Shown in pieces: positions 26,105 to 36,129 of a stretch of 64,000 bases of DNA (positions within the stretch are counted from its first letter, which is position 1; the number at the start of each line of letters is the position of its first letter). The stretch comes from Micromonospora pallida (GTDB taxonomy: Bacteria > Actinomycetota > Actinomycetes > Mycobacteriales > Micromonosporaceae): NCBI RefSeq assembly GCF_900090325.1, contig NZ_FMHW01000002.1, forward strand, positions 6,635,001 to 6,699,000, in the 5' to 3' direction. The position numbers and the translations under genes were made by a program. The notes below the pieces were generated by a model. The model saw only the letters and a program-made list of their open reading frames with translations, was not told where the DNA came from and did not search any database.

Positions 26105-26788
26105 GTGAGCCGCGTTCTGGTGGTCGAGGACGAGGAGTCCTTCTCCGACGCCCTGTCGTACATGCTCCGCAAGGAGGGCTTCGAGGTCTCGGTCGCCGCG
26201 ACCGGGACGTCCGCCCTCACCGAGTTCGACCGGACGGGCGCGGACATCGTCCTGCTCGACCTGATGCTCCCCGAGATGTCCGGTACGGAGGTCTGCCGGC
26301 AGCTCCGCCAGCGCTCCCACGTGCCGATCATCATGGTCACCGCGCGGGACAGCGAGATCGACAAGGTGGTCGGCCTGGAGATCGGGGCGGACGACTACGT
26401 GACCAAGCCGTACTCGCCGCGCGAGCTGGTCGCCCGGATCCGGGCGGTGCTGCGCCGGCAGAGCGTCGAGGCGGTGGAGAGCGGGGGGCCGACGCTGGCC
26501 GCCGGCCCGGTCCGGATGGACATCGAACGGCACGTGGTGACCGTCGACGGCGCGCCGGTGCAGCTTCCGCTCAAGGAGTTCGAGCTGCTGGAGCTGCTGC
26601 TGCGCAACGCCGGTCGGGTGCTCACCCGGGGCCAGCTCATCGACCGGGTCTGGGGTGCGGACTACGTCGGCGACACGAAGACCCTTGACGTGCACGTCAA
26701 GCGACTGCGCTCGAAGATCGAGCCGGAGCCGTCCGCGCCGCGCTACATCATCACCGTGCGTGGCCTCGGCTACAAGTTCGAGCCGTAG
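26105..26788 (+). CDS. regX3: Phosphate-response regulator
   Basis: 227 residues, OmpR/PhoB type. Receiver with EDEESF, the Asp in IVLLDLMLPEMSG and Lys in YVTKPYSP, then a winged-helix DNA-binding domain (LPLKEFELLELLLRNAGRVLT, DVHVKRLRSKIE). GTG start after GAAAGGAAACCCCTG. Paired with senX3 and expected to control phosphate-starvation genes. The family 1 hairpin copy 3 begins 6 bp after the stop. Confidence 0.95.
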   Translation: MSRVLVVEDEESFSDALSYMLRKEGFEVSVAATGTSALTEFDRTGADIVLLDLMLPEMSGTEVCRQLRQRSHVPIIMVTARDSEIDKVVGLEIGADDYVTKPYSPRELVARIRAVLRRQSVEAVESGGPTLAAGPVRMDIERHVVTVDGAPVQLPLKEFELLELLLRNAGRVLTRGQLIDRVWGADYVGDTKTLDVHVKRLRSKIEPEPSAPRYIITVRGLGYKFEP

Positions 26789-26793
26789 GGGTC

Positions 26794-26838
26794 AGGTGGG
26801 CCCCTGCAGCCGCTTTCTGTATGGCAGGGGTTCCACCT
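26794..26838. repeat. Dispersed hairpin, family 1, copy 3
   Basis: AGGTGG(G)CCCCTGC ... GCAGGGG(TT)CCACCT around GCCGCTTTCTGTATG. A shorter, diverged copy between convergent regX3 and the CitB-type regulator gene. Confidence 0.78.
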
Positions 26839-26868
26839 GCGAACATCTGGGTGAGACGGCCGGCCGGG

Positions 26869-27540
26869 TCAGCCGACCCAGCAGTAGCGGCGTTCGGGCC
26901 GACCGGCAGCGCCGTAACGCAGGGTCACCTCGGCCCGGCCGGTGCCGGAGAAGTGCTCCAGGTAGCGACGGGCGCTGACCCGGGAGATGCCCACCTGACT
27001 GGCGCACTCGGCCGCCGACAGGGTGCCCTCGTGCTCGCGCAGCGCGCGTTCGACCAGCTCGGCGGTCTCCGTGCTGAGGCCTCGGGGCAGGGCCGGGGTG
27101 GCGACCGAGCCGCTGCGGGAGAGCACCCGGTCGACGTCGGCCTGGTCGCTGACCACGGTGGCGCGTGGTGCGCTGCGCCGGGCCGCGTACTGCTCCAGGC
27201 GGGTGCGCAGCTCGTCGAAGCCGAACGGCTTGAGCAGGTAGTTGACCGCGCCGTAGCGGACTGCTCGGCGTACCGCCTCGGCCTCCCGGGCGGCGCTGAT
27301 CACCAGCACGTCGCAGTCGTGCCGGGCCGCCCGCAGCCGGGTCACGACGTCGAGACCGAACATGTCGGGCAGGTAGAGGTCGAGCAGCACCAGGTCGGGC
27401 CGGAGTTCGTCGACCGCGGCGACCGCCTGCTCGCCGGTGCTCGCGGTGCCGACCACCCGGAAACCGGCGATCCGTTCGACAAAACCGCAGTGGATCCGGG
27501 CCACCATGAAATCGTCGTCGACGACGAGCACGCTGATCAC
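26869..27540 (-). CDS. CitB/DcuR-type response regulator
   Basis: 223 residues. Receiver with DDDFMVARIH, the Asp in LVLLDLYLPDMFG and Lys in YLLKPFGF, then a C-terminal HTH (TLSAAECASQVGISRVSARRY) typical of DpiA/CitB regulators. GTG overlaps the kinase stop (GTGA). Divergent from tctCBA, so it probably activates that operon when the kinase senses a di- or tricarboxylate. Confidence 0.92.
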   Translation of the reverse strand: MISVLVVDDDFMVARIHCGFVERIAGFRVVGTASTGEQAVAAVDELRPDLVLLDLYLPDMFGLDVVTRLRAARHDCDVLVISAAREAEAVRRAVRYGAVNYLLKPFGFDELRTRLEQYAARRSAPRATVVSDQADVDRVLSRSGSVATPALPRGLSTETAELVERALREHEGTLSAAECASQVGISRVSARRYLEHFSGTGRAEVTLRYGAAGRPERRYCWVG

Positions 27541-29198
27541 CGGGCCTCCTCCCGCTCGTGCGGCACCGACATCCGGGCGGTGAACATCGCACCCTCCCCG
27601 GTGTTCGTCACCGCGATCTCGCCACCGCGGCGGGTGCAGACCAGCCGGGTCAGGGCCAGCCCGATGCCGCGTTCGCCGCCCTCGGCCGCCTTGGTGGTGA
27701 AGCCGTGGGTAAAGACCTCCTGCGCCAGCTCCGGGGCGACCCCGGGACCGGAGTCGCGGACGACGATCTCCACCGACGAGGCGTCCTGGCGCAGCTCGAC
27801 CTCCACCCACGCGTCCCCGGTGGTGTTCGCCGTCGTGCCGGGGCTCCCGTCCCGACCGCCCGCGACCGCCTCGACGGCATTGTCCACCAGGTTGCCGAGG
27901 ACCGTGGCGATGTCTGCGGCGACGTCCGGGGCCAGCCGGCCCAATCCGGTCCGCTCGGAGATCCGGAGCTCGACGCGTCGCTCGGCGGCCACCGCCGACT
28001 TGGCCATCAGCAGGGCGGCCACCGCGGTGTCGTGGATGCGGCTGGTGACGGTCAGGTCCAGCGAGGCCCGGTGCCGGCTCAGCGCGTCGACGTACCGCAC
28101 CACCTCGTCGTGTTCGCCGATCTGGATCAGCCCGGAGATGGTGTGCAGTTGGTTGGCGAACTCGTGGGTCTGCGCCCGCAGCAGTTCCGTGGTGCTGCGG
28201 AACGAGCCGATCTCCTGCTCCAGCCGGGCCAGTTCGGTCCGGTCCCGCAGGGTGGTCACCGAGCCGAGCCGCCGGCCGGCCTTGTCGACCGTCATCCGGT
28301 TCATCACCAGCACCCGGCCACCCCGGACCACGACCTGGTCGCGCGCCTCCGGACCGCTGCCGGCCCCGGCCAGCACATCCCGCAGCCGGCCGGAGATACG
28401 CAGCTCGGCGAGGCTGCGGCCGAGACAGTGTTCGGGCAGGTCGAGCAGTCGCCGCCCGACCACGTTGATCAGGGTCACCCGCTGCTGCGGGTCCAGCGCG
28501 ATCACCCCCTCGGCGATGCCGTGCAGTAGCGCCTCCCGGTGTTCGGCCAGCCCGGCGATCTCCCGGGGCTCCAGGCCGAGGGTCTGCCGCTTGATCCGCC
28601 GCGTCAGCAGCCAGGACCCGATCACCCCGAGCGCGCTGGCGATCCCCAGGTAGGTGAAGAGGTACGAGGAGGCACCGACCAGCCGCTCCGACCAGGTTGG
28701 TGACGCCTCCCCGATCACCACCACGCCGAGCTGTCGTCCGAGGTTCTCCTCCCGGGCGCCGAGCACGGGCACCTGGGCGACCAGCTCGCGCGACCCGTTG
28801 GTCTCCAGCTCGCCGGACCAGCTACGCCCCTGCGCCACGCGGGGGTCACCGAGCACCACCGGGCTGCCCACCAGGGTCGGGTTCGTGGAGCTGACCACCC
28901 GGCCGCGGCCGTCCGCCACGGTCACCGAGGTCACTCCGGCCTGGGTCAGCGCGTTCTGCACCAGCGGAGCGATCGTCTCCCGGGGCGCCGGTCGGGTGAG
29001 CCGGTCGCGGAGCAGCGGGTTCCCCGCGAGCTGCTCGCCCAGGGCGGCGACCCGGCGTCCCTCGACCCGGTTGAAGGTGGCCGCGGACTGGGCCAGCGAC
29101 ACGGCGGCGACGGCCACCAGCACCACCACGATGATCGCGAGCTGGAGGACCAACAGTTGCCCGGCGAGGCTACGGGAACGGGATGTGATCGCGACCAC
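27537..29198 (-). CDS. CitA/DcuS-type sensor histidine kinase
   Basis: 553 residues. Membrane segment at about 16-38, an extracytoplasmic PDC/sCACHE sensor (VTVADGRGRVVSSTNPTLVG), a second segment (about 175-195), a PAS domain, the family-specific H-box THEFANQLHTISGLIQ and a HATPase (NLVDNAVEA, DSGPGV, GIGLALTR). GTG 29198 was chosen for GAGG 5 nt upstream; GTG 29225 is possible. CitA/DcuS kinases sense citrate, malate or similar acids outside the cell. Confidence 0.92.
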   Translation of the reverse strand: MVAITSRSRSLAGQLLVLQLAIIVVVLVAVAAVSLAQSAATFNRVEGRRVAALGEQLAGNPLLRDRLTRPAPRETIAPLVQNALTQAGVTSVTVADGRGRVVSSTNPTLVGSPVVLGDPRVAQGRSWSGELETNGSRELVAQVPVLGAREENLGRQLGVVVIGEASPTWSERLVGASSYLFTYLGIASALGVIGSWLLTRRIKRQTLGLEPREIAGLAEHREALLHGIAEGVIALDPQQRVTLINVVGRRLLDLPEHCLGRSLAELRISGRLRDVLAGAGSGPEARDQVVVRGGRVLVMNRMTVDKAGRRLGSVTTLRDRTELARLEQEIGSFRSTTELLRAQTHEFANQLHTISGLIQIGEHDEVVRYVDALSRHRASLDLTVTSRIHDTAVAALLMAKSAVAAERRVELRISERTGLGRLAPDVAADIATVLGNLVDNAVEAVAGGRDGSPGTTANTTGDAWVEVELRQDASSVEIVVRDSGPGVAPELAQEVFTHGFTTKAAEGGERGIGLALTRLVCTRRGGEIAVTNTGEGAMFTARMSVPHEREEAR

Positions 29199-29297
29199 AA
29201 AGACCTCAACTTCCGCTGGTGACACAACGCAGACGGACGGTCTGTCCTGGGGCCATCATCTTGCCGCTGGACTCACTCGAAACGGAAGGGTAACAAG

Positions 29298-30305
29298 ATG
29301 GCAACCAGGAGAAACGTGCTGTTCATCAGCGTCGCCGCCGCCACGGCGTTCGCCCTGGCCGCCTGCGGTGCGACCGCCGGGAAGGAGGACGCCGGCTCGG
29401 GCGACGACGGGCAACCGGTCAGCGGCCTGCGGATCATGGTGCCGAACAGCCCCGGCGGCGGGTACGACACCACCGCGCGGACCGCCGCGAAGGTGATGGA
29501 GGACGCCAAGATCGCCACCGGCGTGCAGGTCTTCAACCTGCCCGGTGCCGGTGGCACGGTCGGCCTCCAGCGGACCGTGAACGAGAAGGGCAACGGCAAG
29601 CTCGCCATGCAGATGGGGCTGGGCGTGGTCGGTGCCTCGTACACCTCCAAGTCGTCGGCGACGCTCACCCAGACCACCCCGCTCGCCAAGATGATCGAGG
29701 AAGCCGGTGCCATCGTGGTGCCGAAGGACTCGCCGTACCGGACCATCGGTGACCTGGTCGCGGCCTGGAAGGCCGACCCGAAGGGCGTCGCGGTCGGCGG
29801 CGGCTCGTCGCCCGGCGGCCCGGACCACCTCCTGCCGATGCAGCTCGCGAGGGCCGTCGGGATCGACCCCCGGCAGGTCAACTTCGTCTCGTACGACGGC
29901 GGCGGCGAGCTGCTGCCGGCGGTGCTCGGCGGCAAGGTGGCCTTCGGCGCCAGCGGCTTCGGCGAGTTCCTCGACCAGGTCGAGGCCGGTCAGATCCGGG
30001 TGCTCGCGGTGACCAGCGAACAGCCGATCGAGGCGCTCAAGGACGTGCCGACCCTCACGTCCGCCGGGATCGGTCTGGTCTTCACCAACTGGCGGGGGAT
30101 CGTCGCACCTCCCGGCATCAGCGACGCCGACAAGAAGGTCTGGATCGACGCGCTGACGAAGATGCACGACTCCGACGAGTGGAAGGCCGAGCTGGCCAAG
30201 CGTGGCTGGACCGACGCCTTCGTCACCGGCGACGAGTTCGCCACCTTCCTGACCGAGCAGGACCGTGCGGTGGCCGAACTGCTCAAGCAGCTCGGGTTGG
30301 CATGA
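29298..30305 (+). CDS. tctC: Tripartite tricarboxylate transporter binding protein
   Basis: 335 residues, lipoprotein signal (FALAAC, Cys at about 22), then a TctC/BugT-type domain with IMVPNSPGGGYDTTAR and the typical AGGTVGLQ and GGSSPGGPDHL ligand loops. Captures a carboxylate for TctBA. First gene of the operon, 99 bp from the divergent kinase; SD AAGGGTAACAAG. Confidence 0.92.
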   Translation: MATRRNVLFISVAAATAFALAACGATAGKEDAGSGDDGQPVSGLRIMVPNSPGGGYDTTARTAAKVMEDAKIATGVQVFNLPGAGGTVGLQRTVNEKGNGKLAMQMGLGVVGASYTSKSSATLTQTTPLAKMIEEAGAIVVPKDSPYRTIGDLVAAWKADPKGVAVGGGSSPGGPDHLLPMQLARAVGIDPRQVNFVSYDGGGELLPAVLGGKVAFGASGFGEFLDQVEAGQIRVLAVTSEQPIEALKDVPTLTSAGIGLVFTNWRGIVAPPGISDADKKVWIDALTKMHDSDEWKAELAKRGWTDAFVTGDEFATFLTEQDRAVAELLKQLGLA

Positions 30306-30928
30306 CCGACATGACGACCCGCCAGGGCCGGGGTGGCGACCTGCCGCCCCGCCCGACCTCGACGACCGAACCCGTGGCGGACGACGTCGACCGACGGCCT
30401 CCGACGCCAGAGCCGGGGGTGGACGGCGATGCCGCGCCACCGCCGAAGCCGGACCGGGCCCAGTACGCCGTCTGTGCCTTCCTCGCCCTGGTCGGTGCGC
30501 TGGTCATCATCGACGCGACCCGCGTCGGGCAGGCGGTGAGCAGCGCCGACCCGATCGGTCCGAAGCCGGTGCCGATCCTGCTCGGTGTGCTGTTGCTGCT
30601 GGTCGCGCTGGTCTATGCGGTGGACGTGGCCCGCGGCGGCGCCGGTGAACCGGAGGCCGGCGAGGACGTCGACCTGAGCAGCCCGATCGACTGGCGGACC
30701 GTGTTGCTCCTGATCGGCGCGTTCCTGGTCAACGCCGTGCTCATCGACCGCCTCGGCTGGGTGATCAGCGGGTCGCTGCTCTTCTGGGGCTCGGCGTTCG
30801 CCCTCGGGAACCGCCACCACGTCCGGAACCTGCTGATCGCGGTCGCGTTGTCGCTGGTCACGTTCTACACCTTCGCCATCGGGCTCGGCGTCAACCTGCC
30901 CGCCGGCGTACTGCAAGGGATCCTGTGA
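30302..30928 (+). CDS. tctB: TctB small membrane subunit
   Basis: 208 residues. A 55-residue Pro/Asp-rich cytosolic N-terminus is followed by four membrane segments (about 57-73, 87-105, 133-150 and 155-205) of the TctB family. ATG overlaps the tctC stop (ATGA), and its own TGA overlaps the tctA ATG. The long N-terminal extension is unusual for TctB. Confidence 0.88.
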   Translation: MTDMTTRQGRGGDLPPRPTSTTEPVADDVDRRPPTPEPGVDGDAAPPPKPDRAQYAVCAFLALVGALVIIDATRVGQAVSSADPIGPKPVPILLGVLLLLVALVYAVDVARGGAGEPEAGEDVDLSSPIDWRTVLLLIGAFLVNAVLIDRLGWVISGSLLFWGSAFALGNRHHVRNLLIAVALSLVTFYTFAIGLGVNLPAGVLQGIL

Positions 30929-32433
30929 TGGACAACCTCGGACCTCTGCTCGACGGGTTCGCCAACGTGGTGACCCCGATGAACCTGCTGATCGCGCTCC
31001 TCGGCGTCACTATCGGCACTGCGGTCGGCGTACTTCCCGGTATCGGCCCGGCGATGACGGTGGCGCTGCTGCTGCCGGTCACCTACGGGATGGAGCCCAC
31101 CCAGGCGTTCATCATGTTCGCCGGCATCTTCTACGGCGGCATGTACGGCGGCTCGACCACGTCGATCCTGCTCAACACCCCCGGCGAGTCGTCCTCCGTG
31201 GTGACCGCCATCGAGGGGAACAAGATGGCGCGGTCGGGTCGGGCCGCGCAGGCGCTGGCCACCGCCGCGATCGGCTCCTTCGTCGCCGGCACCATCGCCA
31301 CCCTGCTGCTGGTGCTGGTCACCCCGCCGGTGGTGTCCTTCGCGATCAGCCTCGGCGCACCCGAATACTTCGCGCTGATGCTGCTGTCGTTCGTGGCGGT
31401 GACCGCGGTGCTCGGCGCGTCCCGGGTACGCGGCTTCGCCTCACTGCTGATCGGCCTGGTCATCGGCCTGGTCGGCATCGACACCGTGAGCGGCCAGCAG
31501 CGGCTGACCCTGGGGATCCCGCAACTCGCCGATGGTATCGACGTGGTCGTGGTGGCGGTGGGCATCTTCGCCGTGGGCGAGGCGCTCTGGATCGCCGCGC
31601 ACCTGCGTCGTCGGGCGGCCGAGGTGATCCCGGTCGGGCGGCCGTGGATGGGGCGGCAGGACTGGAAGCGGTCCTGGAAGCCCTGGTTGCGCGGCACCGC
31701 GTACGGCTTCCCGTTCGGGGCGCTGCCGGCGGGCGGGGCGGAGATCCCGACCTTCCTGTCGTACGCGACGGAGAAGAAGCTCACGAAGCACCCGGAGGAG
31801 TTCGGCCGGGGCGCGATCGAGGGGGTCGCCGGCCCGGAGGCCGCCAACAACGCCTCCGCCGCCGGCACGCTGGTGCCGATGCTCGCGATCGGCCTGCCCA
31901 CCAACGCCACCGCCGCGGTGATGCTGGCCGCCTTCCAGCAGTACGGCATCCAGCCCGGCCCACTGCTCTTCGAGCGGGAGTCCGGCCTGGTCTGGACACT
32001 GATCGCCAGCCTCTTCGTGGGCAACCTGCTGCTGCTCGTGCTCAACCTGCCGCTCGCACCCGCCTGGGCGCGGCTGCTCCAGGTGCCGCGCCCGTACCTG
32101 TATGCCGGGATCCTCTTCTTCGCGTCGATGGGTGCCTACGCGGTCAACGCCCAGCCCTTCGACCTGTTCCTGCTCCTCACCCTCGGGCTGATCGGTTTCG
32201 GCATGCGCCGGTTCGGGCTACCGATCCTGCCGCTGATCGTCGGGGCCATCCTCGGCCCGCGCGCCGAGTTGCAGGGCCGGCGGGCGTTGCAGCTCTCCGG
32301 CGGCGAGCTGCACGGCCTGCTCGGTGGCTGGGTGGCCTGGACGATCTACGCCGTCGTGGCGGTGGTGCTGCTCTGGCCGGTGATCGGGCGGTTCGTGGCC
32401 CGCCCGCTGAGGGAAAGGTTGGTGACCGGATGA
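30928..32433 (+). CDS. tctA: TctA large membrane subunit
   Basis: 501 residues, about 11-12 membrane segments, with the family signature [20 protein letters not shown] (about 68-87) and the conserved [12 protein letters not shown] region. Forms the transport channel with TctB, driven by an ion gradient. Starts either at GTG 30925 or ATG 30928. Confidence 0.94.
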   Translation: MDNLGPLLDGFANVVTPMNLLIALLGVTIGTAVGVLPGIGPAMTVALLLPVTYGMEPTQAFIMFAGIFYGGMYGGSTTSILLNTPGESSSVVTAIEGNKMARSGRAAQALATAAIGSFVAGTIATLLLVLVTPPVVSFAISLGAPEYFALMLLSFVAVTAVLGASRVRGFASLLIGLVIGLVGIDTVSGQQRLTLGIPQLADGIDVVVVAVGIFAVGEALWIAAHLRRRAAEVIPVGRPWMGRQDWKRSWKPWLRGTAYGFPFGALPAGGAEIPTFLSYATEKKLTKHPEEFGRGAIEGVAGPEAANNASAAGTLVPMLAIGLPTNATAAVMLAAFQQYGIQPGPLLFERESGLVWTLIASLFVGNLLLLVLNLPLAPAWARLLQVPRPYLYAGILFFASMGAYAVNAQPFDLFLLLTLGLIGFGMRRFGLPILPLIVGAILGPRAELQGRRALQLSGGELHGLLGGWVAWTIYAVVAVVLLWPVIGRFVARPLRERLVTG

Positions 32434-32822
32434 CCGTGCTGGTGGGATACGTGCCGTCGCCGCTGGGCAGGGCGGCGCTGCGGGCCGCCGTCGAGCAGGC
32501 CCGGCTCCGCGGTGAGCCGTTGCTGGTGGTGAACACCTCACGCGGGGACGCCTACGTCGACCCCCGGTTCGCGCCGGAGCCTGAGCTGGAGCGGGTCGGC
32601 CGGGAGTTGACCGCCGCCGGAGTGCCGTACACCGTCCGGCAGCTCGTGCGGGGACGGGACGCCGCCGAGGAGATCGTCGAGATCGCCGAGACGGAGGACG
32701 TGTCGCTGGTGGTGATCGGGGTGCGGCACCGGACCCCGGTGGGCAAGCTGATCATGGGTTCGACCGCGCAGGAGATCCTGCTTCGGGTGCCCTGCCCGGT
32801 GCTCGCGGTGAAGAGCGACTGA
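32430..32822 (+). CDS. Universal stress protein
   Basis: 130 residues, single UspA domain. The ATP-binding loop is [21 protein letters not shown], matching G-2X-G-9X-G(S/T). ATG overlaps the tctA stop, so it belongs to the transporter operon. A UspA in a Tct operon suggests regulation of carboxylate uptake by energy state; this is inference. Confidence 0.9.
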   Translation: MTVLVGYVPSPLGRAALRAAVEQARLRGEPLLVVNTSRGDAYVDPRFAPEPELERVGRELTAAGVPYTVRQLVRGRDAAEEIVEIAETEDVSLVVIGVRHRTPVGKLIMGSTAQEILLRVPCPVLAVKSD

Positions 32823-32879
32823 GAGTTCGTGGTGAAGAGCGACCGAGAGTTCCTGGTCAAGAGCGACCGAGAGAGGGAG
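32808..32879. repeat. 24-bp in-frame tandem repeat across the usp stop
   Basis: Three exact-length units at 32808, 32832 and 32856. The first holds the last codons and TGA of the usp gene (GTGAAGAGCGACTGAGAG). In the other two the TGA is CGA, so the frame beyond the stop reads VKSDREF repeats until a TGA overlapping the rraA start. Readthrough would add about 20 residues. Confidence 0.85.
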
Positions 32880-32883
32880 AACC

Positions 32884-33390
32884 ATGCCTGATCCCGCCAC
32901 CGCCGACCTCGTCGACCGGTACGGCGACGCGCTCGGTTCCTGCGACACCCAGTTCCGTCAGTACGGTGGCCGGCCCGCCTTCCACGGACCGGCGGCCACC
33001 GTACGCTGCTTCGAGGACAACGCCCTGCTCAAGTCGGTGCTCTCCGAGCCGGGGGACGGCCGGGTGCTCGTGGTGGACGGCGGTGGCTCGGTGCACACGG
33101 CGCTGATGGGCGACGTCATCGCCGGCCTGGCGGTGGCGAACGGCTGGGCGGGCGTGGTCGTCAACGGCGCCGTCCGCGACGTCGCCGCCCTGGGCACCCT
33201 CCCGATCGGCATCAAGGCACTCGGGTCGAACCCCCGCAAGAGCGGCAAGACGGGAGCCGGCGAGCGGGACGTGCCGGTCTCCTTCGGGGGCTGCACCTTC
33301 GCGTCGGGCGCCGAGGTCCACAGTGACGACGACGGCATCGTCGTCCTGCCCCTGCCCGTCCGGAACGACCCCGGGACGCAGGGACGGTGA
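32884..33390 (+). CDS. rraA: RraA-family protein / HMG aldolase
   Basis: 168 residues. RraA fold with the ligand loop [18 protein letters not shown] and [12 protein letters not shown], where Arg and Asp bind substrate and metal in 4-hydroxy-4-methyl-2-oxoglutarate aldolases. E. coli RraA instead inhibits RNase E. Being in a tricarboxylate-uptake operon favours an aldolase/oxaloacetate decarboxylase role. GAGAGGGAG lies before the ATG. Confidence 0.85.
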   Translation: MPDPATADLVDRYGDALGSCDTQFRQYGGRPAFHGPAATVRCFEDNALLKSVLSEPGDGRVLVVDGGGSVHTALMGDVIAGLAVANGWAGVVVNGAVRDVAALGTLPIGIKALGSNPRKSGKTGAGERDVPVSFGGCTFASGAEVHSDDDGIVVLPLPVRNDPGTQGR

Positions 33391-33413
33391 CGACGGCACC
33401 GCTCGGCGGTGGG

Positions 33414-34211
33414 TCAGGCCGGGCTGGCCGGGTGGGGGGCGACCAGGCCCTGCCGGTGGCGGGCCGCGCAGAGCTCGGCGAGTTTCGTGTACGCGGGCTC
33501 GCCGATCAGCGCGGTCAGCTCCGGCCCGTACGACAGGTACATCGGCTCGCCGCCGACGTGCGCCTCCGGCGACGAGGTGCACCACCAGTCCAGGTCGTGT
33601 CCGCCCGCGCCCCAGCCCCGGCGGTCGAACTCGGCCAGCGTGGTGACCAGCACCTTGGTGTTGTCCGGCCGCTTGCTCCACTCCTGGTCCCGGCGGATCG
33701 GCAACTGCCAGCAGACGTCCGGCTTGTACTCCAGCGGGTGCACCCCGTCCCGCAGCGCCTGGGCGTGCAACGCGCACCCGCCCCCGGCGGGGAAGTTGGC
33801 GTCGTTGAGGAAGAGGCACGGACCGTCGACGCTCTGGGTGGCGGTCCGCCGGGCCGGGGTCTTGCCGTCGACGGTGTCCATCTCGGTCCAGTTCTTGAAC
33901 CCGCGCCGGTGGTGCTGCCAGGTCTGCGGCGTCAGCCGCTTCGCGGCGGCCCGGACCCGCCTCTCGTCGTCGGAGTCGGTGAAGAAGGCGCCGTGCGAGC
34001 AGCACCCGTCCGCGGCCCGGCCGGCCACGATGCCGTGACAGCCCCGGCCGAAGACGCACGTCCACCGGGAGAGCAGCCAGGTCAGGTCCGCGCGGACGAC
34101 GTGCCGGTCGTCGGCCGGGTCGACGAACTCGATCCACTCGCGGGGGAACTCCAGCGGGACCTCCCGGCTGCGGGGGTCCGTCGGGTCGTCCACCAGCACT
34201 CGGATCTCCAT
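33414..34211 (-). CDS. Conserved Cys-rich protein (Rv0495c-like)
   Basis: 265 residues, no signal peptide. Clustered cysteines ([17 protein letters not shown], then single Cys in PCLFLND, GCALH and VCWQLP) look like a metal or Fe-S site of the YkgJ type. M. tuberculosis Rv0495c, of unknown function, occupies the same divergent position beside the Ppx/GppA gene. TAGGCT ends 6 nt before the ATG, so it is probably leaderless. Confidence 0.78.
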   Translation of the reverse strand: MEIRVLVDDPTDPRSREVPLEFPREWIEFVDPADDRHVVRADLTWLLSRWTCVFGRGCHGIVAGRAADGCCSHGAFFTDSDDERRVRAAAKRLTPQTWQHHRRGFKNWTEMDTVDGKTPARRTATQSVDGPCLFLNDANFPAGGGCALHAQALRDGVHPLEYKPDVCWQLPIRRDQEWSKRPDNTKVLVTTLAEFDRRGWGAGGHDLDWWCTSSPEAHVGGEPMYLSYGPELTALIGEPAYTKLAELCAARHRQGLVAPHPASPA

Positions 34212-34284
34212 CCGGCCAGCCTACGCCCGGTGTCGCCCTCCGGCAGGCGAGCCGGGGGAGCGGGCGGGCTCTAGGGTCTTCACC

Positions 34285-35229
34285 ATGCGACTTGGTGTCC
34301 TCGACGTCGGTTCCAACACGGTGCACCTGCTGGTGGTGGACGCGCACCACGGCGCGCACCCGTGGCCGGCACACTCCGAGAAGGCGGTGCTCCGCCTCGC
34401 CGAGCAGATCGGCCCGGACGGCGCGCTGACCCGGGCCGGCGCGGACGCGCTGGTCGAGGCGGTGAGCACGGCGCGGAAGTCGGCCGTCGACCTGGGCACC
34501 AACGACCTGATCGCCTTCGCCACCTCCGCCGTCCGAGACGCCACGAACGCCACCGAGGTGCTGGCCCGGGTCCGGGACGAGAGCGGCGTACGGCTGGAGG
34601 TGTTGTCCGGGGCGGACGAGGCGCGGCTGACCTTCCTGGCGGTGCGGCGCTGGTTCGGCTGGTCGGCCGGCCGGCTGCTGGTGCTGGATATCGGCGGCGG
34701 CTCGCTCGAGGTGGCCGCCGGCATCGACGAGGACCCCGACGTCGCGGTGTCGCTGCCGCTCGGCGCGGGCCGGCTGACCCGGGAGCGGCTCGGGGTGGAC
34801 CCCACCACCGCCACCCCGCCCCCGGCCGAGGTCGTCGACGACCTGCGGCAGTACGTGGAGAAGTCGCTCGACCGGGTGGTCGAGCAGATGACCCGGGTCG
34901 GCTGGGAACGACCGGTCGCCACGTCCAAGACGTTCCGGACGCTGGCCCGGCTGGCCGGCGCGGCCCCGTCCAGCGCCGGTCTCTGGGCACCCCGCCAACT
35001 CACCCGCACCGGGCTGCGGCAGGTGCTCACCTTCATCCGGCACATCCCGCCCGCCCAGCTCGTCGGCGTGGAGGGCGTCAGCGCCGGCCGGTCGCACCAG
35101 CTCCTGGCCGGGGCGGTGGTGGCCGAGGCGGTGCTGCGCCGGTTGGACGTCGAGGCCCTGGACATCTGCCCCTGGGCGCTGCGGGAAGGGGTCATCCTCC
35201 GCCGGCTGGACCAGCTCGGGCCGGTGTGA
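34285..35229 (+). CDS. Ppx/GppA family phosphatase
   Basis: 314 residues, the single-module exopolyphosphatase fold. Phosphate-binding loops are [12 protein letters not shown] (6-17) and [12 protein letters not shown] (about 133-144), and the catalytic Glu lies in [10 protein letters not shown]. Hydrolyses polyphosphate or pppGpp. The short form, lacking the C-terminal HD part, is that of M. tuberculosis Rv0496. TAGGGT ends 7 nt before the ATG. Confidence 0.93.
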   Translation: MRLGVLDVGSNTVHLLVVDAHHGAHPWPAHSEKAVLRLAEQIGPDGALTRAGADALVEAVSTARKSAVDLGTNDLIAFATSAVRDATNATEVLARVRDESGVRLEVLSGADEARLTFLAVRRWFGWSAGRLLVLDIGGGSLEVAAGIDEDPDVAVSLPLGAGRLTRERLGVDPTTATPPPAEVVDDLRQYVEKSLDRVVEQMTRVGWERPVATSKTFRTLARLAGAAPSSAGLWAPRQLTRTGLRQVLTFIRHIPPAQLVGVEGVSAGRSHQLLAGAVVAEAVLRRLDVEALDICPWALREGVILRRLDQLGPV

Positions 35230-35275
35230 TCCGGATCCGGAGGGTACGGGGGGTTTGGGAGCGCTCGTCATGATG

Positions 35276-35291
35276 CCCGCATCGATGCGGG
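35276..35291. promoter_or_regulatory. Perfect 16-bp palindrome in a promoter spacer
   Basis: CCCGCATCGATGCGGG lies directly before a -10-like TACCCT (35293-35298) and 13 bp before the isomerase GTG. A protein bound here would block the promoter. Confidence 0.55.
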
Positions 35292-35304
35292 TTACCCTGG
35301 TCGG

Positions 35305-36111
35305 GTGACTCCCCGCGTCCCGGTGCTCCTATCCAGCTCCTCCGTCTTCCCCGAGCCGACCGCGGCGGCGTTCCAGATGGCCGCGGCGCTCGGCTACGAC
35401 GGCGTCGAGGTCATGGTCTGGACGGACGCCGTCAGCCAGGACGCCGGCGCGCTGCGCGGTCTCGCCGCGCACTACGGCGTGCCGGTGCTGTCGGTGCACG
35501 CGCCCTGCCTGCTGGTCACCCAGCGGGTGTGGAGCGCCGACCCATGGGAGCGGCTGCGCAAGGCGGCGGAGCTGGCCGAGACGCTGGAGGCTCCGACCGT
35601 GGTCGTCCACCCGCCCTTCACCTGGCAGCGCGACTACGCCCGGAACTTCGCCGACGGCCTGGCCGAGGTCGGTCGGCGGCACGGCGGGCTGCGCTTCGCG
35701 GTGGAGAACATGTACCCGGTGCGGATGGCAGGGCGGCAGTTCGTCCCGTACGTCCCCGGTTGGGATCCGACCGACACCGGGTACGACGCGTACACCCTCG
35801 ACCTGTCGCACTGTGCCGCCTCGCACACGGACGCGCTGGCGATGGCCGACCGGATGGGGGACCAGTTGGCCCACGTCCACCTCGGCGACGGCACCGGCGA
35901 GGGACGCGACGAGCACCTGGTGCCGGGTCGGGGCACCCAGCCCTGCGCCGAGCTGCTCTCGTCGCTGGCCGGTCGGGGCTTCACCGGCTCGGTGGCCGTC
36001 GAGGTGGCGACCCGGGGCGCGAAGAGCCGCGCGGTGCGCGAGGCCGACCTGCGCGCCGCCCTCGACTTCGCCCGCCAGCACCTCGCCGCCCCGTCCCCAG
36101 TCGACGCCTGA
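35305..36111 (+). CDS. TIM-barrel sugar phosphate isomerase/epimerase
   Basis: 268 residues of the xylose-isomerase-like TIM barrel (AP endonuclease 2 superfamily). Metal ligands are expected in VEVMVW, VVHPPF, the Glu of [20 protein letters not shown] and the final Glu of VAVEVATRG. Matches M. tuberculosis Rv0498 by position. Substrate unknown. GTG start 6 nt after TACCCT, so probably leaderless. Confidence 0.88.
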   Translation: MTPRVPVLLSSSSVFPEPTAAAFQMAAALGYDGVEVMVWTDAVSQDAGALRGLAAHYGVPVLSVHAPCLLVTQRVWSADPWERLRKAAELAETLEAPTVVVHPPFTWQRDYARNFADGLAEVGRRHGGLRFAVENMYPVRMAGRQFVPYVPGWDPTDTGYDAYTLDLSHCAASHTDALAMADRMGDQLAHVHLGDGTGEGRDEHLVPGRGTQPCAELLSSLAGRGFTGSVAVEVATRGAKSRAVREADLRAALDFARQHLAAPSPVDA

Positions 36112-36129
36112 CCACCGGCCGGGCCGTGC

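Noticed and set aside
24157..26364. A 735-codon minus-strand frame over senX3
   Set aside because: Shadow of senX3; no recognisable domain.
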